Origin: Bacteroides sp. CAG:709 | GTDB lineage: Bacteria; Bacteroidota; Bacteroidia; Bacteroidales; UBA932 | DNA: 15,241 bases | Direction of reading: 5' to 3' | Assembly: GCA_000434935.1 (NCBI GenBank) | Contig: FR882201.1 | Coordinates: 1,438-16,678, forward strand | Part shown: positions 7,201 to 13,300 of the stretch, one piece after another | How the letters are laid out: every line of letters begins with the position of its first letter | Numbering within the stretch: the stretch's first letter is position 1 | Program-made: the position numbers and the translations under genes | Notes under the pieces: model-generated | The model's input: only the letters and a program-made list of their open reading frames with translations | The model's database searches: none | Told to the model about the DNA's origin: nothing

Positions 7201-7853
7201 GCCTGTTCGGGACGACAACGAAGACAAAGACATTGACTTCAATGTTCTCCGGATGCTCGTCTCTTACCGACATCGCTGCTGACGCGTTCAGCGGCATCAA
7301 TGCAAAGGCAGGAAACATGTCAAGCATATTCCAGGACTGCACCGGACTCAAGGAAGTGCCGTCCGGCCTGTTCAAGAACAACAGCATGGTCAGCAACTAC
7401 AATTACGCATTCCAGGGATGCACAAGTTTGGAGAAAGTCGGTTCTGAAATATTCAATTGTGCGAATGGGGCCACCTCAATCAATGGCATATTCAAGGAAT
7501 GCACATCCCTCAAGACATTGGGAGGCAACATTTTCCTGAATCCTGAAAAAGTAAGGTATATCAACAACCTGTTCCAGGGATGCTCTGCCCTTGAGTCTGT
7601 GAACGTAGGAATTTTCGACAACTTCAAGGCATTGACGAGCGCAACCTTCACATTCGACGGCTGCGTCGCACTGACGGGAGAGTCGCCATACACCGAAGTG
7701 AACGGCGTGAAGTACCACCTCTACGAAAGGACCTCCGAAGCGACGGCCATTACCGGATTCGCATACCTGAAGAACCTCAAGGCAATGTTTAAAGGATGCA
7801 CGAAACTCACTGATTATGACAAGATTCCTGACCCATGCAAGTCTGATGAGTAA
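4212..7853 (+). CDS. Giant BACON/PKD-like/BspA-type leucine-rich-repeat surface lipoprotein
   Basis: A 1213-residue predicted lipoprotein. The signal peptide ends in FCAC, so Cys17 is lipidated. Three BACON-like Ig folds follow at about 38-133, 137-224 and 228-314; the second and third end in VLQD and ISQPG. A PKD-like segment at 320-378 holds VDWGDGSD and the THEYADTGYFVVSV strand. From residue 410 onward come about 29 tandem repeats averaging 27 residues, consensus xxFxGCxxLxxIPxGLFxxNxxVTSFx, as in BspA/DUF285-like proteins. The end has a cap-like unit (GESPYTEVNGVKYHLYERT...) and a last repeat closing with TDYDKIPD, typical of this family. Such proteins are elongated and bind host or microbial proteins; here the ligand is unknown. 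It is the largest product of the operon, with 20-bp gaps on both sides. Several long frames on the opposite strand within it are by-products of the repeat codon pattern. Confidence 0.9.
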   Translation: MKKIIFSTLLAISFCACTKETINYQNPVPGENGAEANTVLSVESRNTLFTAQDGTNADIAFKSLGGKVVVNVNTNADWTFEVTGDTFVKGEADEETSQLTLSCAANQLDKKLSATVTIKAGNKIATIGATQNAYGTPEIVASENNFHLAAKGELSASFDVTSTDPDWTFETSGCEWMLVTREGNTVKISAYQNEEYTDRNVSFTIKAGTGEKLVSETIDVLQDRAAHIESSVLTVPVTPFSDDAREVEIQANFDWEYSVSGNDDGWLKVEKTDKGFKFTPTANPNAETRTAKITVKTGDGKENNDSEVITISQPGIDKEAFILGLHVTKANSTSMLPVEGVTDITVDWGDGSDAEKFTADNPTHEYADTGYFVVSVKGQTSAFSVNSLSYDQKYQIEQIYNWGKFELTSMESAFDGCSYLTSIPEDDMKAFSKVTSFESAFSNCSALKTIPEGLLANAAETESVNSMFYSCDSIKVIPGQLFFNCPKLADAGSAFSSCKEVESIDKDLFSKNPELTDCSSTFSGMSKLKSVDKDLFANNPKITTLNAIFSYDEALATIPAGIFRNQKDCETFRMAFSNTGLTEIPAGLFANNSKCENFQQTFSGTKIKSIPADVFKGCSSVDTFMSCFSGCKELQSIPADLFKNSGSQGVVYGRRGNGMRMVFNDCSSLKEIPAGLLDGFTEITNIENIFNGCSSLENIPSGLFKDATNVTNLSNAFSGCTSLKSIPAGVFKGLSKLRSFSGIFKDCTSIEEIGDNLLEGCDACTSISNLFNGCTKLSKVSENAFAGAVKVTDISGLFSNCANLKSVPEGIFASMTGLKTTSDVFSSSGIVSVPSGLFANNNLVTTFKNAFNGCTALSSLPGGLFTKNVSVTSFESAFSGCSSLTSLPDGMFVNNGKVTSYKMAFKGCTNLSSVGNIFGTNTSKISLESAFEGCSALSAIPAGFFDGLTGADSFSKTFNGCTALTTIPERLFAHNINATTVLSCFQNCTALQKVPAGLFGTTTKTKTLTSMFSGCSSLTDIAADAFSGINAKAGNMSSIFQDCTGLKEVPSGLFKNNSMVSNYNYAFQGCTSLEKVGSEIFNCANGATSINGIFKECTSLKTLGGNIFLNPEKVRYINNLFQGCSALESVNVGIFDNFKALTSATFTFDGCVALTGESPYTEVNGVKYHLYERTSEATAITGFAYLKNLKAMFKGCTKLTDYDKIPDPCKSDE
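5439..7850 (+). repeat. About 29 tandem 27-residue (81-bp) LRR units
   Basis: These are the protein-coding repeats of the LRR lipoprotein. Units 1-27 span residues 410-1145 and average 27.3 residues. Units 7, 8, 16 and 19 are one residue short, and unit 9 has a longer loop containing VVYGRRGNGMR. Unit 28 is expanded into a cap-like segment. A cysteine sits at the same place in 24 of 29 units, and is absent from units 5-8 and 16. DNA copies have clearly diverged, so the array is old and not a recent slippage product. Confidence 0.9.
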
Positions 7854-7873
7854 TTTTCCAAACGATTAAGAAT

Positions 7874-9454
7874 ATGAAACACAATTATATCATAACAATG
7901 ATTCTGGCCGCCGGTATTGCCGCCGGCTGCGTGGAGACCAAAAAGGTCGATCCCGATACTTATCAGGCTCCGCTGTACGTCCAGTCTTCCGATCCTAAGA
8001 TCGTGTTCGACAAAGAAGGCGGAAAGGCTATCATCACCATAGCGACCAATGCCGAGAGCTGGAGTTACGCGACCCGGTCGGGAGAGTGGTTCGAGGTCAT
8101 TGTCGATGCTGACAGCTGCCTCTTGGTCGAGGCCAAGCCAAACAAGGGTCCGGTAAGGACCGACGATATCACGGTCACAGCTGTAAGAGGCGACGAAACC
8201 AAGGAAGTTTCGCTTACGGTCACTCAAAGGGCAGACGGAGCCACAGACCTCAGTGCTGCAGGAACCGCGAACTGCTATGTAGCCAACACAAACGGTTCGT
8301 ACAAGATCCGCGCTGACATAAAAGGCAATGGAGGCAAGGACGGCAAGAGCAAATATATCGAAACTGAAGGAGTCGGAATAAAGGATGCCGCCTATGCAGA
8401 ACTGCTCTGGGAAGCCAGAAATGACGGCGACCGCACAATGTCATACGAAATCATTGACGGAACCCCGGCATATGGCAACGGGTACATCTCATTCTCGACA
8501 GGAAGGAGCGAGGGAAATGCCCTCATAGCCATAAAGAATGCCAAAGGCAAAGTCCTCTGGAGCTGGCACATCTGGGTGACAGACAACGAGATTACCACCC
8601 ACGACCACATCGGCCCTGAAGGCAATGTCATCGCGCAGATTATGGACCGTAATCTTGGAGCCCTCAACAACATTCCGATGGACATCAACAACAGGGGAAT
8701 GCTCTATCAGATGGGCAGAAAGGATCCGTTCATTCCGTCACGCTCCCCTTACAGGGACTACAGCGGAATAACAGACTACGACAATTCCAAGGAGTATTGC
8801 AGCAACGATCCCGAATGGAACAAGCCGAATCTTGAAATCGGAAACGGAAGCGGAAAATGGGAGATTGATTCAAAGTATAAAGGAAAAGCAACATTTTCAG
8901 CGCCGGGCAATATCCCGTTCGCTTCGGAGCATCCGATGAGATTTCTCGTAGGCTATTATTCGACAAGCTATTCCTGGTACATCAACTCAAGCGACAAGGA
9001 TAGTGTAGAGCCTGGGCTTTGGGGAGAGGAGAAGACCATTTTCGACCCATGCCCGGCAGGCTACAAGGTTCCTGTCAAGAACATGTGGGGCACGGCTGCC
9101 GGCGACGAGAGCATCAAGACCGGCGGAAAGCATAGCGAATATGACGAGAACGGAACCAGCAGCAAGTATTTATGGAACGTCGAGAAAGGTTGCGGACGCG
9201 TGTGGAAACAAACTGGAGATTTCTACCCTATGGTCGGAAATATCTATCCGTCAACGTATTCTCCTGAAGGAACAACTCCTTACAACTATGCCAGCGGACA
9301 GACATTCTACCTGACGAGCCAGGAAAAGGCTTATGATTCAGAGGACACAAACCAGAGTTGTGCATATCACGTAGCAGTATTCAACGGCTACTGGGCGACA
9401 TACGAAACAAGGTCACAGGTGTTCTGCGGTCAGGTAAGATGCGTGAAAGAGTAA
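7874..9454 (+). CDS. BACON plus FISUMP-like lipoprotein
   Basis: The signal peptide ends IAAGC, giving lipid-modified Cys19. Residues about 34-118 form one BACON-like domain (KIVFDKEGGKAIITIATNAESW to LTVTQRA). The remainder resembles the large FISUMP-type domain common in Bacteroidetes surface proteins. It starts with TANCYVANTNGSYKIRA (near 131) and continues with LWSWHIWVTD (near 228), MDRNLGA (257), YQMGRKDPFIPS (about 278-289) and FDPCPAGYKVP (390). The C-terminal QVRCVKE is the usual end of such domains. The family has no known enzyme activity and is thought to be structural or adhesive, possibly part of surface appendages or binding complexes. No catalytic residues are recognisable. 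It follows the LRR gene by 20 bp and precedes the protease gene by 13 bp, so it is almost certainly in the same transcript. Confidence 0.82.
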   Translation: MKHNYIITMILAAGIAAGCVETKKVDPDTYQAPLYVQSSDPKIVFDKEGGKAIITIATNAESWSYATRSGEWFEVIVDADSCLLVEAKPNKGPVRTDDITVTAVRGDETKEVSLTVTQRADGATDLSAAGTANCYVANTNGSYKIRADIKGNGGKDGKSKYIETEGVGIKDAAYAELLWEARNDGDRTMSYEIIDGTPAYGNGYISFSTGRSEGNALIAIKNAKGKVLWSWHIWVTDNEITTHDHIGPEGNVIAQIMDRNLGALNNIPMDINNRGMLYQMGRKDPFIPSRSPYRDYSGITDYDNSKEYCSNDPEWNKPNLEIGNGSGKWEIDSKYKGKATFSAPGNIPFASEHPMRFLVGYYSTSYSWYINSSDKDSVEPGLWGEEKTIFDPCPAGYKVPVKNMWGTAAGDESIKTGGKHSEYDENGTSSKYLWNVEKGCGRVWKQTGDFYPMVGNIYPSTYSPEGTTPYNYASGQTFYLTSQEKAYDSEDTNQSCAYHVAVFNGYWATYETRSQVFCGQVRCVKE

Positions 9455-9467
9455 TTTTTTATAATCA

Positions 9468-11369
9468 ATGATGAAAGACAGATTCTTAAGACTCGTTCCG
9501 CTGGCGATAATGCTGGCGGGATGCAGCGGAATCGGCGGAAATGATGACAATGGGCCTGAGTCGGCAGACGGCAGGCCTGTCGTCGTATTTTCACCGGAGA
9601 CAGCAATCCAAGGCGAGATAATCATAAAGATGAAGCCGGGCGCCAATGACGGGACGGCAACAAAAAGCGGAGGCGTCACGTCAGGCAACACACAGATCGA
9701 CAGGGTTTTGATGGATGTCGGTTCTGTCAGTTTCGAGCGCATGTTTCCGCCTTGCGGACGATTCGAAGCAAGGACAAGAAAAGAAGGATTGGACAGGTGG
9801 TTCATCGCCAAGTACGACGAGACGATTCCTGCGAAGGAGGTGGCAGAGATGCTGTACGGATGCGACGGCGTGGAGGTAATCGAGTATTCTCTCCCGACCG
9901 CGGCAGCCGCATATTCCAAGGCCACGACAACCGGAGAGGAAGATTTCACCGGAACGAAGTCGTATTCATCAGCGAGGAACATTCCTTTTCCTTTCAATGA
10001 AAGCGTCCGCTCACAAAGGATGCAGTGGCATTACAACAATACGGGCAATGTCTACGCCAACTCTACAGTCGCGGGCGCCGATGCGGACGTCTATGCAGCA
10101 TGGCAGTTATGCACAGGAAATCCCGATGTCGTCGTAGCCGTGGTCGACCAAGGTGTCAAATACGACCACGAAGACTTGGCGGCGAACATGTGGACAAACA
10201 AAGGAGAAATACCTGGAAACGGAATTGATGATGACGGCAACGGCTACATCGATGATGTCAACGGTTACAATTTCACCGACAATAACGGCAATCTTACGTT
10301 CTCGTCCGAGAACATGCACGGAACGCACGTCGCAGGCACCATTGCAGCAGTGAACAACAATGGCATAGGAGTAAACGGCATTGCCGGAGGCTCAGGCAAT
10401 GGTGACGGTGTCCGGATAATGTCCTGCGAGACTTTGGGAACGTCCGAATCCGGCAATTCAGGAGGTGGTCTGGGCGCCCAGGTACGCGCCATCAAATATG
10501 CCGCCGACAATGGTGCCGTAATTTGCCAGAACAGCTGGGGCTACACAGCCGGCGCCATTTCAGAGAACGACTGGACCAGAGGCAATTACTCCGCCCTTGC
10601 CGACGCCATACACTATTTCGTCAAGTACGCCGGACTGGATGAGAACGGCAATCAGGAAGGCCCTATGGCAGGAGGAATCGTAATCTTCGCGGCAGGAAAC
10701 GACACTTCGGATGAAATCTGCTACCCGGCTTCCGACAAGTCGGTAATCAGCGTGGCAGCAACCTCCTGGCTCGGGACCCCATCGTATTTTACGAATTACG
10801 GCAAATGGGTAAGCATTTCCGCTCCGGGCGGTGACCTGTCACTCAACTCCACCTACGGAGGAGTATACAGCACCAGTGTTTCGGAGGACGGCGGCTCGGC
10901 CTACGAGGGAATCAACGGAACGTCAATGGCATGTCCACATGTATCTGGAGCCTGTGCTCTCGCCGTCAGCTGGTACTACGGAACAGAGAAGAAGAAAGGA
11001 CTTACATGCGAGATGCTCAAGGAAGCGCTGCTGTCGAGTGTCACCCCGGTAGATCCGTTCTGCGAAACGCCATATTTCGGAAACATGGGCGCAGGATCAC
11101 TGGACACGTACCAGCTGCTCCTCGCAGTCAAGAAAGTGAAGGCGATCCCGGACGTGACAGTCGGCAACGGCAGCGAGACAAGTGTAGACCTTTCCGATTA
11201 TTTCTACAAGACAGATGTGCTGACATACTCATTGACCACACAGGGGATAATCGAAATCAGCCTCAAGGACAGCATCTTGACCATCAAGGGAATATCCAAG
11301 GGCAGTACCGTTATCAGAATCACCGACGGCAACCAGTCCGTCAGAACAATAAATGTGACTGTTGAATGA
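9468..11369 (+). CDS. Surface-anchored subtilisin-family (S8) serine protease lipoprotein
   Basis: A predicted secreted endopeptidase tethered by a lipid on Cys19 (lipobox LAGC). Residues about 50-145 resemble an N-terminal subtilase propeptide/inhibitor region (GEIIIKMKPG..., then WFIAKYDETIPAKEVAEML). The catalytic domain runs from about 175 to 540. Its catalytic Asp227 is in VVAVVDQGVKYDHEDL, His284 in MHGTHVAGTIAA, the oxyanion Asn411 in IFAAGNDTSD, and the nucleophile Ser486 in GINGTSMACPHVSG. The active site is therefore complete. The Asp motif is DQG, where most subtilases have D-T/S-G. The last 80 or so residues (VTVGNGSETSVDLSDYFYKTDVL...) look like a beta-sandwich accessory domain. 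The start used is the first of two adjacent ATGs. The stop overlaps the next start in ATGA, implying coupled translation. The substrate is unknown; within this operon it may supply peptides for the SusC receptor or process neighbouring surface proteins. Confidence 0.93.
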   Translation: MMKDRFLRLVPLAIMLAGCSGIGGNDDNGPESADGRPVVVFSPETAIQGEIIIKMKPGANDGTATKSGGVTSGNTQIDRVLMDVGSVSFERMFPPCGRFEARTRKEGLDRWFIAKYDETIPAKEVAEMLYGCDGVEVIEYSLPTAAAAYSKATTTGEEDFTGTKSYSSARNIPFPFNESVRSQRMQWHYNNTGNVYANSTVAGADADVYAAWQLCTGNPDVVVAVVDQGVKYDHEDLAANMWTNKGEIPGNGIDDDGNGYIDDVNGYNFTDNNGNLTFSSENMHGTHVAGTIAAVNNNGIGVNGIAGGSGNGDGVRIMSCETLGTSESGNSGGGLGAQVRAIKYAADNGAVICQNSWGYTAGAISENDWTRGNYSALADAIHYFVKYAGLDENGNQEGPMAGGIVIFAAGNDTSDEICYPASDKSVISVAATSWLGTPSYFTNYGKWVSISAPGGDLSLNSTYGGVYSTSVSEDGGSAYEGINGTSMACPHVSGACALAVSWYYGTEKKKGLTCEMLKEALLSSVTPVDPFCETPYFGNMGAGSLDTYQLLLAVKKVKAIPDVTVGNGSETSVDLSDYFYKTDVLTYSLTTQGIIEISLKDSILTIKGISKGSTVIRITDGNQSVRTINVTVE

Positions 11370-13300
11370 TTATGACTTCAAAAATGATAAAAGCCGCCGC
11401 ATTAGCGGTCGCAACATCGGTTCTATCCCTGGCATACGGATGCAGTCCGGAAACCAAGGGCGACAATTCCGGTGCAATGCTTAAGACTCCGGAACCCAAA
11501 GTCAGCGAGGTTACCGTATCCGGATTCCGCGTCGACTGGGCAAAAGTATATGGAGCTGAGGGCTATGCCTACTCACTTGACGGTGCGGAAGCGGATACGA
11601 CCGATGCACTCTTCATCAAGTTCAATGACTTGGAGGCGTCCAATGAATATGTCGTGACAATCAAGGCTGTGCCCGGCAAGGACAGCGGTCTTTCCGAGTC
11701 CGAACCCGTGTACATCCACGTGCACACTTCAGCAGTGAGCCCTCTGGACAAGCCCGAAATCACTATCGGAAGCACATATGCCTCAAAGACAATCATCAGC
11801 TGGAGCATAATCCCCGGAGCCGTCAAATATGAGTATACGGTAGGAGACATCAAGGGCTCTACAACTGAGAACAAGGTATCCCTCTCCAATCTGGAAAAGG
11901 GGAAAGAGTACACGTTCACCGTCAAGGCTGTTGCAGCGGACAACAGCGGCAGGACCCAGTCAGATGCGGCACAGGCAAATTTCAAGACAGCATCGGATGA
12001 CGTGCCTCCACTGCTGATAGTTCCTGAAAATGTTCTTGCTGACGCAGTCGTTTTCAATGTCTACGCAACCCCTGACGCAACATACTACTACGATGTAGTC
12101 TCATCCTCGACACTTATGCAATATGACGAGGCGACGGTGATCGAGCGCTACAAGAATGCGATTGTCGAATATGCCAAGAGCAAGGGCATCAGCATCCGGC
12201 TCGCCATGGCTTCCGTCCTCAAGGTCGGCACGAACACCCTGAGCGTTTCCCGTCTGACTTCACAGATGAGCTACGACATCATCGCTTTCGGAATGGACTA
12301 TGACGGCAATGTCACGACCGGTCTCTTCACGAAACGGGTCACCACGACGGCAACAGGCTGGTCCGCCGGCCCTAACTACGGAGGAGCAGACTGGTTCCGA
12401 CAGAACTTCTTCATCACCAACTCGTATCTCGGCATAACCGGCTATGGATGGACCAACTCCGTATGGACTACATGGAAAGGCAGTGATGTGCAGAGCATCC
12501 GCTACCGTCTTCTACCTACCAGCACTTTCAACAAAGTATTCAGCGACCCTTATGACAAGGAAGCAGTCAAGACATTCCTGAAGGACACGTCATACAGTTA
12601 CGCAGTCAAGCCGAACTATCTGGAGCTTGTGAATTCATCCAACGGATACAATTCGGTGACGCCGTGCAACCCGGGCGTCTCATACACGATGTCCGCCCTT
12701 GCCACCTCCACAGCCGGAGTAGAGGAACTGACCGTAAACTCCATTACGACAAAGACGACAAGCGAGGCCTATACATGGTTCTCGATAGCCGCTCTGGTCA
12801 ACGAGAAATATGGTCCGACATCCAGCAAAATGGCATGCGTCCTCAAGGGTGTAGGCATAGAATCAGGAAAACTGGTAATCGTCAAGACATCTGTTCTGGC
12901 TGATGTTCCGGAATCATCCTACCCAGCCCTGATCGCCGACAAAGGCACAGAATTAAAGGAGTCTTACTTGGAATACATCAACGGAAACGGCCTTGCACTT
13001 GTCGTAGATGTAGAACCTAAGACATCCTATACCGTAATGGCGACTGTCGTCAACAAGGCAGGAGACAAGATCACCAAGCACGCCTCAGTGACGACCACAG
13101 CGGAAGCAGGGACAAAGTCTGCAAGAGCAAGGAACTCCGTGGTTTTCAGAAATCTCGCCGAGAAGGCAGAAGCAAGCCCGGTCGGTCTGAGGCTTGACGG
13201 AGTGGAGTCGATTCCAGTCATGGATACACCAACAGCTGCAGACGACCTATGGACCATAATCCACAACATTAACATACTCGGAACAAATTATGAAAAATAG
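11366..13300 (+). CDS. FN3-like domain lipoprotein of unknown function
   Basis: The start overlaps the protease stop by 4 bp; ATGs also lie at 11372 and 11384 and cannot be excluded. The signal peptide ends SLAYGC, giving lipidated Cys26. Two fibronectin-III-like sandwiches follow, about residues 40-122 (VSEVTVSGFRVDWAKVYGAEGYAYSL, then EYVVTIKAVP) and 125-213 (KTIISWSIIPGAVKYEYTV, then EYTFTVKAVA). The remaining 430 residues are not assigned. They contain further beta-rich, FN3-like stretches (SYDIIAFGMDYDGNVTTG, GVSYTMSALATST, KTSYTVMATVVNKAGDK) and an aromatic Gly-rich stretch (YGGADWFRQNFF, LGITGYGWTNSVW). No enzyme motif is seen. A binding role beside the SusC/D complex, similar to surface glycan-binding proteins, is an inference from position and domain type. 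The end overlaps the SusC start by 11 bp. Confidence 0.8.
   Translation: MIMTSKMIKAAALAVATSVLSLAYGCSPETKGDNSGAMLKTPEPKVSEVTVSGFRVDWAKVYGAEGYAYSLDGAEADTTDALFIKFNDLEASNEYVVTIKAVPGKDSGLSESEPVYIHVHTSAVSPLDKPEITIGSTYASKTIISWSIIPGAVKYEYTVGDIKGSTTENKVSLSNLEKGKEYTFTVKAVAADNSGRTQSDAAQANFKTASDDVPPLLIVPENVLADAVVFNVYATPDATYYYDVVSSSTLMQYDEATVIERYKNAIVEYAKSKGISIRLAMASVLKVGTNTLSVSRLTSQMSYDIIAFGMDYDGNVTTGLFTKRVTTTATGWSAGPNYGGADWFRQNFFITNSYLGITGYGWTNSVWTTWKGSDVQSIRYRLLPTSTFNKVFSDPYDKEAVKTFLKDTSYSYAVKPNYLELVNSSNGYNSVTPCNPGVSYTMSALATSTAGVEELTVNSITTKTTSEAYTWFSIAALVNEKYGPTSSKMACVLKGVGIESGKLVIVKTSVLADVPESSYPALIADKGTELKESYLEYINGNGLALVVDVEPKTSYTVMATVVNKAGDKITKHASVTTTAEAGTKSARARNSVVFRNLAEKAEASPVGLRLDGVESIPVMDTPTAADDLWTIIHNINILGTNYEK

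Noticed and set aside
6164..7396. Long minus-strand open frames (245 and 161 codons) with repeated HPLNALLKLVTF-like segments
   Set aside because: They are exact antisense images of the LRR repeats; the repetition and openness come from the codon pattern of the plus-strand gene.
5439..7850. Regular approximately 81-bp periodicity that could suggest a CRISPR array or DNA satellite
   Set aside because: The period is a multiple of three, the frame is open throughout, the units diverge at DNA level and there are no constant repeats with variable spacers. It is a protein repeat.
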